Assembly: GCA_002049455.2 (NCBI GenBank)
Contig: KV919252.1
Coordinates: 1-39,597, forward strand
Source: Porphyra umbilicalis
Taxonomy: Eukaryota > Rhodophyta > Bangiophyceae > Bangiales > Bangiaceae
DNA length: 39,597 bases
Reading direction: 5' to 3'
A program made the position numbers and the translations under genes. Shown piece after piece: positions 8,910 to 19,905 of the stretch. The notes below the pieces were generated by a model that saw only the letters and a program-made list of their open reading frames with translations, was not told the origin of the DNA and did not search any database. The stretch's first letter is position 1. Every line of letters begins with the position of its first letter.

Positions 8910-9927
8910 AGACCGGCGAGATGTCGAAGGAGGTGGCGGGACGACTGTGGTCGTTTCATTGTACTTATTATATTAATAGTTTGTGGGAGTTTCTCGCCAA
9001 ACAGAAGGAACTGCTCTGCCACGCATCCTATACGTCGACGGTCTGGGCGCGTGGCCACCCAATTCAGCCTTTCGCAAAGCCCAACAATGTCCATCGAGCA
9101 ACCCTACAGGAAATCATATCCTGAGCGATGCCAACCTCATCGCAAATGAGGTCTCGATGAGGTCTCGATTGGAAAAAGTCAGGACGGGACGATTGTCGAT
9201 GTTTGATACATCGTACATCTGAGTTATGGATATTGGTGGCGTTGCGCAGTCCACGTGTGTGGCCAGTCTTCACGAAACATGACAACTAGTTGTCAGCAAG
9301 TGACCCGCGGAGCTGTTTGACAGGTGGAACGCACACACGAATCTAACTGGCACGACTGCGTTGTACGGATTAATCGAGGCCACGTCTGTTGTCAGCTGGT
9401 CTTGTTTCAGTCTTCTGAGAGCCCTATAATAGTCTGGCTAGGACCGCTCGTTCAGGCGATCTATCCCGAGAAAAATTGCCCATTCGTTACTCGCAGTCCT
9501 CCAGTTTCCAGTGCAACGCACAGATCACGAGCAGCTTCCAGCTTCAAATTCCGGCATCACCTGACTGCCTCCTGCTGTTCCGTCAGTTCTAGAGCTATTT
9601 AGCGCGTCCCAACCAATGGATCCAAACACCCAAATGCCTAAGCGTGGCACGGTTTTGCCAAAAGGGCATGGGTGGCTGGGATGCAATCCAAAACTGGGGT
9701 GTGACGGTCCAAAAACAGAGCATCCTCATCTAATCATCTAATTGACCTCGTGTCCGTGACACGCTATTGCTCTGGCTTTGGATCTTCAACGGCAAAGCCA
9801 CTCCGAATGGACCTGTTTGAAGGCGCGCCACTCCAAACAGCCCGGTCGGGATGCGCCCCCAAACGTTTGGTAATCCCCTGGTTCCATTTTGAGCCAACCT
9901 ATGATACGCCAATGGAATGCCCAAGTT
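8910..9927. other. Non-coding stretch right of the palindrome
   Basis: AT-richer than most of the window, with only short unrelated open frames. It contains a perfect 14-bp palindrome GACAACTAGTTGTC at 9281-9294 and the doubled word GAGGTCTCGAT near 9150. No gene recognised. Confidence 0.5.
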
Positions 9928-10261
9928 TGAGACATGATCTGCTTAGTTTTGGCCCTGCCTTTGGAGAGCCAGTGACAGCGCCACACGTTGCGCACACGTG
10001 GCCGTTGGGTTGGACGGTTGGCTCCATTGATGGAGATGCTCTTACGATCGGCCATCCATCGAGATTCTCTGTCGGGCATTTGTGGATGGTCTGTCGACCA
10101 CTAAAGAGGCCCAGCCATAGTGGGCATCCAGGGGAGCCCAAAAGTGAGATGTGACCTGTTGTTTTGGCTCGACGTTGGGACAGCCAGTGACAGGGCCACA
10201 CGTTGGGCACTCGTGACGTTTGGGGTTTGCTCTTGGCTGCATTGTTGGAGACGCTCTAATA
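9928..10261 (+). repeat. Degenerate direct repeat, two units of about 117 bp
   Basis: Unit 1 (9928-10046) and unit 2 (10146-10261) both run from TGAGA-x-GTGA/ATGA-like starts through GCCAGTGACAG and GCCACACGTTG to an end like GGAGAYGCTCTWA. They are about 218 bp apart and perhaps three-quarters identical by eye. The minus-strand translation repeats a VWPCHWLS-like peptide, but stops and frame changes make coding unlikely. Possibly old satellite or transposon sequence. Confidence 0.55.
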
Positions 10262-12510
10262 CTTTAGTAGAACCAACCGGGCGTTGCAGCGACAACCCCA
10301 TGGACACAGTGCTCTCTCGTTACAAGAGACAGCTGATTCAGCTCAATATGAATAAAAGTGGCCTATATGGACTGGAATGGAAGACTCGCGACCCATATTC
10401 TCTTCTAAACGATTCTCTTATAACGAGAACGCACTGTATTACTGTCTTTCCAACTTTGGCAGATGTGGTAGAAGTCGAGACAGGGTCTCGGTCAAGTGCC
10501 CATTGGTCGACCCACGTTATCCGCCTAATCGGATGGCTGAGCAACAGTTTCATACCGTGATCTCCCCACTTGACATCGACGGCACCGGCCAAAATTGGGA
10601 ATACAGCGAAAACTCGTCCCAGACCCTTTGGGATGGGAGCTTTGCGCCCGTTTAAGCGGGTATCGAGCACCAGCGCAAATCGGTCCTGAAGGGCCACTCA
10701 ATGGTGGACTGACGATGGCGGCTCGAGTAATATTTCACCTATGAGAAATGTGTGCTCGAGGAGTGATAGGCGTCTATCACCCCAAAGAGAACCTAGCGCC
10801 GCTCAAAGCGACCTCTGCGTGGCCCTGGACAGCGGGGCGCAGAAGAGGACGGGCCCGCCACTTGTGAACCCAGTTGTTGATTGGCTGATGTCCTGGGCGG
10901 TCAAGACAGCTCGCACGAATCTCCTCGCGCAGACTTCTCACACAAACGTCAGGTTGGGCTCCTCCGTACGCAAGCCTCTTTGGAAGGGCGCCTGACACGC
11001 TCGGGCCAGCGGAACTAGTCTTTTCAGACTCTGGTCTGCTCTGGCTTCACGCGACTGGCACCCGCACCCGGCCCCGGTGCACCGACCGGACGCTCCGCAT
11101 TGCGTCGGAGCCAGGGCCTTGTAGCACGGGTGGCCGAGGGGCACCACCCCTGTGGTGAGCAAACTGAGGGTCATCCGTGCCCAAACGGAGTCGTTTCCGC
11201 CAGTGCCGTTGGTCAACCGTCAAGGCAGCGAATGCCCCAGTATGCCCTCAGGCACTGCCGCTGGGTCAGCTCTCAAACCGCACGCTCGCAGTCTCTCGTG
11301 CCAAACGCGCCTCCGCGCGCCCTAGCGATTGTTAGCACCCGCGGTTGCCCATTGGGCGACGCGGTGGGACTCCCGCCACGTGGGGGCCCCTTCTGGCGGG
11401 TCGCGGAGCCAGCCAAAGAGCCAGGGTCACCTGGCCCTCACACTACCCCACTCTGGTGGCCGTCCAAGGCAGGGTGCCCTGAATGGCCACGGAGATGGCC
11501 GCGGTCCCACCTTCAAAACCGTGAGTCAGGCTTGTAGGACACGTGCAGTGTGCCAAGGCGGATGAGGGGTGCGAGGGGTGACTGGGCGCAGCCCCAAATG
11601 CGCAGCTGCGGCGTTCGCGCGGGCGGGACCCCAAAATCCCGGCGCACCGAGAAGCAGGTGTCGGGCGACGCTCCTGGCGAGGTGGGGGGGGCAGAGGGCG
11701 GCTGAGCGTCGTGCGGTGAGGGTACGACGCGCTGAGCCGCCATACGGCTGGCGTTCACTTAGCAAGACCCCGACCGTGGGGCCCGCCTTGAGGCAAGAAG
11801 CTGGGGGCGGTGGGCGCGTCTTTTTGCCCATAGGGTCCGGCGCTGTCTGGTGTCCGACGCGTCCGCAGCGTTGGTGGTAGGAACGGGTGGGCGACGGACG
11901 GACACTTCGGGCGTCGGCCACGCGGCTCGGTCCCACACGGACAGTGCCTCTGTCCTCGGCTTGCGCGTCGAAGGGGGTGTCGGGTCGATGGCCAGCTCCG
12001 GCCAATCCTGATCGCTTTTTTTCGCCTGAGGCGGCTAGCGTGGACGCAGGCCCAACCTCCTTTAGCGCTCGTACCGTCCCGCGTATTGGTTTTGTCACGT
12101 GTGCCGCAGCCATTGTGCCGCCGACCTCTTTCGTACGTACGTTGCGGCCCCCTTCACCTGTTTACTGCGCACTTCACGAGCAGTCTCAGCGGCCCTGCCT
12201 GGGTGACTGTGCCTCCCCTCGTCCGTCGACGACCCGGCTGCATCGCAGACGTGATTCTCCGAGCTTGCTGTCAATGTGCTGGTCGTCCAGCGGGCGCGTG
12301 CGACCTCTTCCGCCACGGCCACTTGTCTTCTTTGTCCCGCCGCGCACTGCTTGCGTGACGCTGCAAAACGGCGGCCCGTCGATGTTGGCGCCGCCGCACA
12401 ACGGCTTGCACGTTGGCGTCGCCGTGCCGGACGCCGCGGCGTCCGTGCAACGGCACCGTGTTCGGCCAGCGCCGGCAGAAGCTTCCGGCGGTGCCGTCGC
12501 TTCGCCAACT
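10262..12510. other. Gene-poor stretch before the zinc-finger gene
   Basis: Contains a diverged inverted repeat (about 10440-10490 against 10555-10612, built around TTTCCAACTTTGGC-like and its complement). Beyond it lies GC-rich sequence with several overlapping open frames on both strands (for example minus 11526-12113) that match no family. The last part is open in frame with the zinc-finger protein and may hold its 5' UTR or a longer N-terminus. Confidence 0.45.
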
Positions 12511-14923
12511 ATGAGCGGCGAGCACCACACTGCGGCGGGGGAGAGCTGGGCACATCCAGCGGACCGCAGCGGCACAGGGGATGGAGAGTCGTCGAAGAAG
12601 CTGAAAATCAACTTCCTGCTGTGCAGTGAAGAGGACCAGTCCCGGCGCCGCGACAGCGCGCCGTCAGCCCCTGCTAACGATGGTAGCCGTGGTGGCCAGA
12701 GCAACGGGCACTTGGAGACGGGTGACCGGTTGAAGGAGCGGGATGGGGAAGATCGCACGCACCGCGCTGTGGTGCACGATGCTGGCGACGTATCACGTGT
12801 ATGGCGGCCTACCTCAGCGGCGGCCTCGACGGGGGAGGACGATGGGGGCCGCCGGTGGCCGCCACCGCTGCAGTTGCCATTGCCCCTCCTCGGCCGGAGC
12901 ATGACGTCCGGATTATCATCACTTCCGCCCCTGAGGACTGCTGACTATGGTCCCTGGCGGGGTGGCCGCCAGGATGGGGCGGCGCGGCATCCAGTGCCAT
13001 TGCCACCGCTGGTGCACCCGCCACTGAGTAGTCTGGCGTCGCTAGGTGGGAGGAAGGAGCACACGGTGCCGGTCCGGAGGCGCTCCACTTCCCCGCACCG
13101 GGTGCCCGTCGCATCGGGCAAGAACAAGCTGCAGCTGCCGCCGCTGCAACTTCCGCCACGAGCCCTGGTGCTCCGAGCGGCGTCTACGGAGGGAGGCGCC
13201 CTGACTGGGACCGATGTTCCCCGTCAGCGGTCGATCGTCTCCGTGGTTGGCCGCTTTGATAGGACGACGTCGTGGCCTCGGGCAAGCGGGTTAGCCGCTG
13301 ACACCAGCCTGCCGCCCTCTTCGACGAGCCTGTATCCGGCCGCCAGCAAGGGGCTGCAGCATACATTCCAAGGCAGGCTGCCTCCGCTGCAGCCGCGATC
13401 GACCGCCGTTCTGTCGCTTTCGGCACTGCCTCAGTCACATCTCCATGCTCCATTGCTTCCCTGCTTCAAACAAGAAGACCCAGTGGCGTTGCGACCCGAG
13501 GCTTCGGTGGTGCAATCACACAAGCCCCAATCACCAACGGAGCAGCTCCTGCAGCGGCCGCGCCCCGACGGCGACGATGGCAAGGCGGCTACCGAGCCGC
13601 GACTCACCGACGGGCCTGCGTCGCCCTTCGCAGCTAATGCACGCCATGAACCCGCGGCACCGGCAGCAGCAACGCCAGTGCATCCTATTCCACCCTTGCG
13701 TGCGGTACTCTTCCCGTCAGACAACCCGGAGTTGGACCAGGTACGTGGTGTTGGGAATTGGGCATTCTGTCTCGTTGCTCCTGTCTCTTGTGTTTGGCGC
13801 ATTTGTCGAGAAGCTGAGGCCGCGTAACTCTTCTTGTGCGTTGCGACTCGAGCGTCCTGGTTGAAGGGGTGGTTGCTTTTCAACTTTGCTCCCTTACTCA
13901 CAGCAGCAGTGTGCAGCGATATGGGCTTTCCTCGCGCTCGTGCTCATTTCCGGTTGGTTTGGGCTGGTGTTGGTGCGTGTAAACAGGCGGCTGCCACTCC
14001 GCACGCCTGCGAGGAGTGTAGCGAGCGCTATGCGCACCGCAGTCAGTTGCAGTCGCACATCCGCAATGTGCACGAGCGGGCCGGTCGGCCGTTCGAGTGC
14101 GAGCGGTGTGGAGCCCGGTTCCGCCAACGGGCACACAAGCAGAAGCACGTGGCCGCTGTCCACCTCAAGGAGAAGCCTTATAGATGCAGTGTGTGCTTCC
14201 ACTGCTTTGGGCGTCGAAGCGACTTGTACGTTGTCCTCTCTTTTGTTCATCCACTCTCCTGCATACTCTTGCGGGTGATTGGATTTTTGAGGCGTGACCG
14301 CGCAGCGGTCCCCTTGCACTCCCATCGCTGCTGCGGCTTCGTGTTTACTCACTAACCTTGGTGACTAAGCGGCACAACCCGAAATCAATGCATCCTTGCT
14401 TGCTTCCACGTTCCTTGCCTTTCGACAAACCCCACACGGACTATGCCACAGAAACAAGCACGACCGGCTGGTGCACAGGCGGGAGCGGCCCTATGGCTGT
14501 GACTTTCCGGGCTGCCGGCAGCGCTTTGGCCAAAAGGGCGACAGCAAGAAGCACATGGCCACCCACGAGCGCAGCGAAGCGCGTAAGCGTGCGGCAGCTG
14601 CTGCTGTTGCCGTCGCGCCGTCTTTGGCGGGTGGTGAGGTCGTCCCGCCCGCTCCCGTGGCAACTGTCAATGGACGCCCGAGGCCTTCCGTCGCCCGTGC
14701 CGAGTGGCAGCCCGTACACGAGCACACAGAGGCGGCCCGCAGCACCGGCTGGCGGCAGACAGAGCTGGAGCGAGAGTCGGAAGCCGGGGACGAGGCGGAC
14801 GATGCTGACGTGGAAGATGAGCTAACTAGGCCCGATGACGGCGGTGACGCGGAGGAGAAGAAGAACACGGATGTCGATGGCGAGGAGAGCGACGAGGTCG
14901 AGGACAACATGCGTGGTGCGTAG
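12511..14923 (+). CDS. C2H2 zinc-finger protein with four fingers (three exons)
   Basis: Predicted nuclear DNA-binding regulator. Join 12511..13740, 13987..14225, 14452..14923; 646 residues. Exon 1 encodes 410 residues of low-complexity Pro/Ser/Arg sequence with repeated LPPL motifs. The fingers are in exons 2 and 3: C418/C421/H434/H439, C448/C451/H464/H469, C477/C480/H493/H498 and C506/C511/H524/H528. Links between fingers 2-4 are TGEKP-like (LKEKPY, RRERPY). The last intron falls inside finger 3, and splicing TT to A restores its conserved Leu and L-x2-H spacing, which strongly supports the junction. The C-terminal 100 residues are very acidic. In-frame ATGs at 12274 and 12382 are alternative starts. 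Target genes cannot be deduced. Confidence 0.88.
13741..13986 (+). other. Intron 1 of the zinc-finger gene (246 nt)
   Basis: Donor CAG|GTACGT at 13741 and acceptor GTAAACAG ending at 13986; phase 0. Reading through meets a stop in frame (TAA at 13825-13827). The exon after it opens directly into the first zinc finger. Confidence 0.8.
14226..14451 (+). other. Intron 2 of the zinc-finger gene (226 nt)
   Basis: Donor GACTT|GTACGT at 14226 and acceptor GCCACAG ending at 14451; phase 2. Joining restores finger 3 as ...RRSDLNKHDRLVH with perfect C2H2 spacing. An unspliced reading destroys the finger. Confidence 0.9.
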
Positions 14924-15154
14924 ACGCACAGGAAAGTGCCTGTGCATCTCCACCTGCGACCGTGTCTGTAGTTTTAGTGTATAGCGGTACGGAGGTGAGA
15001 TAGTGCACTGCTCGCTTGGGGGTCAGGCGTTTCGTCTTGGGGTTCACCTCACCTCGCCCCCCTCCCTGACGCACGCCCCCAATCGCCGTGGCCCACGCAG
15101 GTCCGCCAGTGCCGAGCCCCACTTGTGCCAATGCCGGTCGTCCCGGACGCCTGT

Positions 15155-15793
15155 CTAGGCCACCTTGTCCGCCGGCCCACCCGTCTCCATCCGCATCTCC
15201 ATCCACACCCCCGCGCCGTGCTCTACGGCCGACGGGCCGAGGCTGACAAAGCCCGCGCCCTGGTACAAAGGCACGTGGTGGGCTCGCGCAATGAGCGCCA
15301 CTTCCGTATGGAGAGGCAGTGCACTTAAGTACTCGCGGACGAGCTGCACTGCGACGCCCCGCCCCCGTGCGTCGGGTCGGGTGACTACGGAGTGGATGCA
15401 CACTAACGGCCCGTCCGGGTCGTGGGTGCTCATGCTTTCTGCCGTCAGCTGCAATGCCGAGCGGGTGCCACAGACAAAAGCCAGCAGTGTGCCGACGGAA
15501 TCATAGGCAGCGAGAAACAACTCGGGTGCCACCTTGAGCCGCTGAGCAAGCGCTTGAGGGGAAGCTGCTTCGTCCGCTGCGTAGCTGGCTGTTTCCAACG
15601 CGGCGATTGCGTCTAGCTCGACGCCCGCAACAGGTGTCCGCACCGTCGCCGGGATGCCACCGAGCATGACCGCCATGGCAAACGGCAGCAGGCGATGGCG
15701 GACTCGGGAAGAAACTGGGAGAAGAGCAGTGGTGGAGAAACCAGCGGGGAGAGCGTGCAGCCGAAGAGCGGTCACTGGGACATTGGCGGCCAT
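15155..15793 (-). CDS. GNAT-family N-acetyltransferase, AANAT-like
   Basis: 212 residues. Predicted acetyl-CoA-dependent amine N-acetyltransferase of the arylalkylamine/serotonin N-acetyltransferase group; the substrate could be serotonin-type amines or polyamines. Residues about 58-205 match the non-vertebrate AANAT type: a substrate loop SMSTHDPDGPLVCIHSV (120-136), motif A with the acetyl-CoA pyrophosphate loop RPDARGRGVA (139-148), a following helix LVREYLSAL, and motif B VPLYQGAGFVSLGPS (174-188) with the conserved Tyr177. H124 and H134 occupy positions where the family has catalytic histidines. The ATG at 15793 gives an N-terminus rich in Ala, Leu and Arg that could be an organelle presequence. 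The ATG at residue 40 is an alternative cytosolic start. It is convergent with the zinc-finger gene (231 bp apart) and divergent from the ArfGAP. Confidence 0.88.
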   Translation of the reverse strand: MAANVPVTALRLHALPAGFSTTALLPVSSRVRHRLLPFAMAVMLGGIPATVRTPVAGVELDAIAALETASYAADEAASPQALAQRLKVAPELFLAAYDSVGTLLAFVCGTRSALQLTAESMSTHDPDGPLVCIHSVVTRPDARGRGVAVQLVREYLSALPLHTEVALIARAHHVPLYQGAGFVSLGPSAVEHGAGVWMEMRMETGGPADKVA

Positions 15794-16218
15794 TGTTTCA
15801 GGAAGCGAATCACAGTTTGGATGGCTCCAACGGTCACAGATGGTAGTTGGAGAACAGTTTTCACCCGGCCAAGTCATCCGGGACAATATTTTGTGTGTTG
15901 CTGTCGCTGTCCCGCCTCCGCCCTCGACAGCCCCCACGCTGTACCCACAGCACCCCGTCTCAGTGCCCATTCTGAGCCAGGACCGGCAACGCAGCGGCAT
16001 CCATTGGAGGCCGTGTTGCGGTCGCGGACTCGCCGTTTCGTCCCCCAGGAGCCGGCGGGTCAGGGGCCTCTGCCAACCTCGTGCTTCCTCCTCCACAAGG
16101 GCGTATCGGCCGGTACTCCGGTACTTGCCGCCCCGTTTCCTCGACAAGTGGTCGGGGCCGCGCAGCTGAGCTCCGAGGTCACGCACCCACTTTTTCTTCC
16201 TTCCCCGTCATTCCCACC
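15794..16218. promoter_or_regulatory. Shared upstream region of the divergent GNAT and ArfGAP genes
   Basis: 425 bp between the two divergent start codons, so both promoters must lie here or overlap the genes. No clear TATA box or repeated motif is visible. Frames open across it on both strands, but the translations lack family features. Confidence 0.4.
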
Positions 16219-17349
16219 ATGAGCAGGCGTCCTTCTCCTCGGGAAGCTGAAGATGCGGAGCGGTCGGTGCGGTCGCTGATGCGCCGTGAAGGCAACCGCT
16301 ACTGTGCGGACTGTGGGGACCGGTCGCCGATGCACGTCTGCCTCCCGCTGTGCACCTTTGTCTGCTCCATGTGTTCGGGCATCCACCGCGACGCCGGACG
16401 GCGGGTCAAGCACGTTGACTCCGGAATGCTGACCATGGATGACGTTGACCGGCTGGATGTCCGCGGCGGGAATAGTGGCGCCCGCCAAAAGTGGATGGCT
16501 CGGTGGAACGCGCGTGACTTCCCCGAGCCCCCGCCCGGCGACGTGGAGCGGGCGCGGGAGTTCATTTGGCTCAAGTACGAGGGCTCGTGGGCCGCCCGCC
16601 CCCCCACGTCGTCAGGCGGGCGCGGTGGTGGGCGGGGCGAGCGGGACGATAATCGGCGGCCGCCGATCGTCGACGACTATGGGCGACGTGGGCCGCCGCC
16701 AGGCCGAGAGCGGGAGCTTGACCGATACGCGGGTGGGCGGGACCCGCGGGATCGGGACCCGTATGGCCCGCCACCACCGCGCCGGGGCGATGGCTACGGG
16801 GACGACCCATACAACCGGGAGCGTGGCGGCGGGTATGGGGAGCCGGAGCGCCCCCGCCGCAACCGCAAGAGCAGCTCCACCAAGGACCGGAAAAAGGGCA
16901 AGAAAAAGGGCAAGTCCTCCAAGCGCGCCGACAGCGACTCATCGGACAGTAGTCGCTCATCCTCCGTCAGCGGCTCGGACAGTGATGCGTCGTCGTCAGG
17001 GTCTGACTCGGACGAGACGCGGCGGCGGCGGCGGCGCGCGAAGAAGGCGGGCGCGGACAAGAGTCGCTCCAAGTCGTCCAAAGACAAGAAGAAGAAGAAG
17101 AAGGCGACCGAGTCCTCCCGCAGCGGGGGGGCGGCGCCAGCGTTTGCGGGCACCGCTGACGACTTCCTGGGCGGGGCGACTGCCGCGTTTGGGGGGATGG
17201 GCCTCGGTGGCTCTGGCGGAGGCGTGATGGGCGGTGCTGGCACCGGCATGGCGGGGATGGCCCCGCAAATGGGCCAACTGTATGGGATGGGGCAGATGTA
17301 TGGTGGCGGGCCGGGCGTCGCGAATGGCGCGAATGGCAGCATGGGGGGT

Positions 17350-17391
<42 letters not shown>

Positions 17392-17793
17392 ATGCAGCAA
17401 ATGTATGGCGGCGGCGGCATGCAGCAACCAATGTACGGCGGCGGCGGCATGCAGCAGCCCATGTACGGCGGAGGGATGGGCATGATGGGCGGCATGCCGC
17501 CGCCGCAGCAGCAGCCGCAACAGCCGCCACTGCTCGCTCTGCCCGCTCCACCACCGCCGCCCACGGATTTTAGTGGTGGTGGTGAGCCTGAGGACCCATT
17601 TGTGGCCCAGATGCGGCCCGCCGGGCCGCACGGCCACTTTAACGGCCAGGGCCCGCCAGCAGGGATGGGCGGTGGCGGCATGATGCAGCAAGGAGCCAAT
17701 ATGGGCGGGGGGCCCCCGCTGGCCAGTGCCGCCGGCGGTGGCGGCGGCGGCGGCGGAGGTGGTGGCAGCTCCAACCCGTTTGATGAGTTTTGA
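16219..17793 (+). CDS. ArfGAP-domain protein with Arg/Ser-acidic and Gly/Met-repeat tail
   Basis: 524 residues, single exon. Predicted GTPase-activating protein for Arf-family GTPases in vesicle traffic. The ArfGAP zinc finger is C29-x2-C32-x16-C49-x2-C52, followed by GIHR with the catalytic arginine finger R57, then RRVKHVDSG and an ARQKWMARWN helix; the domain ends near residue 125. The tail is low-complexity: Arg/Gly/Asp/Pro-rich (about 130-215), Lys/Ser/Asp-rich with SR-like clusters (about 220-300), then Met-Gly-Gly and MYGGGGMQQP repeats (about 375-430), and it ends in NPFDEF. The NPF tripeptide is a recognised EH-domain binding motif and fits an endocytic or AGFG-like adaptor role. Start context CCACCATGA is good. 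Subfamily is uncertain. Confidence 0.92.
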
Positions 17794-18730
17794 GCTGGTC
17801 GGCGGCCGCTGTTGACGGCGAGGCGATGCCGGGTTGTGGGGGTGATGTGCGGGTTCTGTTGAGCTGGTGGGTGAACGGTACGCGCACTCCTTGGCGTGCT
17901 CTCGCTGCAAGTCCGTTTGCGTCACCCCGCGGAGTGACGTCGTCGACGTCTCGCGACAGTTTTGGCGGCCTTGTGTGTGGTTGTTTTTCTTGCCTTTCCC
18001 GTGGTTGTTTTCCTTGTGGTTGTCATGGCCGGCTGTGGCCTACAGCATCTCTCTTGGTATTATTCTGTTGGTTTTCTTCAGTGACTGCGGGGTTGGGACG
18101 CACGTAGATTAGTTGTTCTTCCGTCACTCACACTCCTCATCTCATCTCTAGCGGGCGGCTCTGTGCTCTTACGGCGGGGTCCCAACCGGGTGATCGTTTG
18201 TCAGGTAGTGTCGCGACGTGCGCACTGTCCACTCTCAACTATCATCGAACGCGCTGTAGTTGCTGCAACTTGTGTTGTCCAGCATTGTCGGCGGATAGGC
18301 TTCCATGGGGACCGACCGTCTTGCCGCAGCCACCCATCAGCGGCGGCAACGCTCAGGACCACCTCACACCCCTCAGGCTGCCTTGCGCGACATGAGCTGT
18401 GCCTCAATCCCACCAGCAGCGGGTACGAGTCGATGTCGTCCCGTCCACAAGGTACGTTTTGGCGCACGAATCGCACCCAGGCGCTGCACCACGGAGACCG
18501 AAACAGCGCGCTCCAGCGAGGCATGAGCAACAGCCAAAGGTGAGTCCCCACTTGGGAAAGCCAGTGGCCCGACCATCGAGGCCAACCAACGATGGCGTGC
18601 ACGTGGATGATGGAAATCTGGTGCCTATACACTCACGTCAACGCGTAGCCCACAGGATGAGATCTGTGTCGGCAACGACCCTACCAGGCACGCACCACCT
18701 CCGTCGCGCCGCTGCCGCTCGAGCGTCCCC
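17794..18730. other. Intergenic region between ArfGAP and the next minus-strand gene
   Basis: The first 350 bp are T/G-rich and plausibly the ArfGAP 3' UTR. Around 18305-18540 there is a short frame with an AAG|GTACGT site at 18452, resembling the donors used elsewhere in the window. No acceptor or protein family could be supported, so no gene is called. Confidence 0.4.
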
Positions 18731-19905
18731 TCAAAAAACAGGCACGCGTCTCCTGTCCCCCACCGCCATGCCACCACCCCCCCCACCCCCCCTCCCCCCG
18801 CCCCCGCCCGCACCGACCGGCGACAGGCGGCCGACCAGGTAGTCGGTCGTTGCGCGCAACACCGCCACCTCCTCCCGCAGCGCCACGCGCTCCGGCCCGC
18901 CCGAGGCGCCCGACACCCCCGACTTGAGGAGCCCCCACCCCTTCTTTTTCTTCTTGGCCGCCACCGCCGACGCGGCCGACGCGGCGGCGCCCGCGTCCGC
19001 CGCCACAACGAGCACGTCGCGCAGCAAGTCGAGTTGTGCCTCCAGCGCGTGCACGCGCGCCTCCACCGCGTCGCAATCCACGCAGGGGGCGGGGGAGCCG
19101 GGCGACCTGGCGGGCCCACCGCCGGCGGCGGCGCCGCCCAAGGGCACGGGGCGCACGATCGTCCGCGACGGGTCGTCGTCCTCCCCCTCCTCAATCGACA
19201 CGACGGGGATGGGCGGGGCGGCGTCGAGCGAGGGGCCCGACGACCAGCGGCCACCGCGGCCGCCGCCGCCGCCGCCGCCCACGTCTTCCGCATCCACAGA
19301 CAGCAGCGTATCCGCCGAGGTGGGGCCGTCACGGCGGCTCAGGGAGCCCCGCCGCGGCCGCCGCGGGGGCGCGCCGCCGCCGCGACCCCCATCACTGCTG
19401 CCGCTGCCACCCGGCGCCGGCGGCAGCGACGCGAGCGACGACGCGGAGGAGACGCGGGAGACGGCCAAACTCGGCGGGTCCGTCGCGGGCGGCGGCGGCG
19501 ACGGCGGCGGCGCGCGGCGGCGGAGGAAGGTGGCGCCCGGCCGCAGGCGGGGGCCATCCGCCGGCGTGCCGCCGGGCATGCCGCCGAGGACGGGCGTGCC
19601 GCCGACGCCGCCGGCGGACGACGCGGGCGACGGGGTGCCGCCGACGGGGAGTTGGGGCAAGCTGCTGCGGGCGCCGCCACCGCCGCCGCCGCCACCGCCG
19701 CTCGGCGACATGATGATCGTCGCACCCCGCCGCAGGCGGGGCGGCGGTGGGGCTGCCGCGGCAGGCGCCGCCGCCGGCGCGGCGGGGGGACCGCTCGGGG
19801 GTTCCCCGGGCGTGCCGCCGGGGAAGGGGGACCGCACCGCAAACGAGACGCCGCGCCTCAGGGGCGGGGGGGGGGGGTCGGCCCGCCCCCGGATGGCGCG
19901 CGCAT
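18731..19905 (-). CDS. Unknown low-complexity protein with three Arg-Gly repeats and a C-terminal coiled coil
   Basis: The main frame is open from about 19963 to 18731. Its upstream start would be TTG, whereas an ATG at 19905 lies in another frame and joins it only if the C-run at 19866-19878 (minus strand) is one or two bases off. The protein is Pro/Gly/Ser-rich and carries a motif three times: PLRRGVSF, PRLRRGATI and PRLRPGATF. Later come an acidic IEEGEDDDPSRTI segment, a predicted coiled coil (EARVHALEAQLDLLRDVL), a lysine run, a second helix (VALREEVAVLRATTDYLVGRL) and a Gly-rich end. RRGVSF resembles the RVxF docking motif of protein phosphatase 1, but the other two copies lack the Val. 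No family recognised. Confidence 0.5.
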
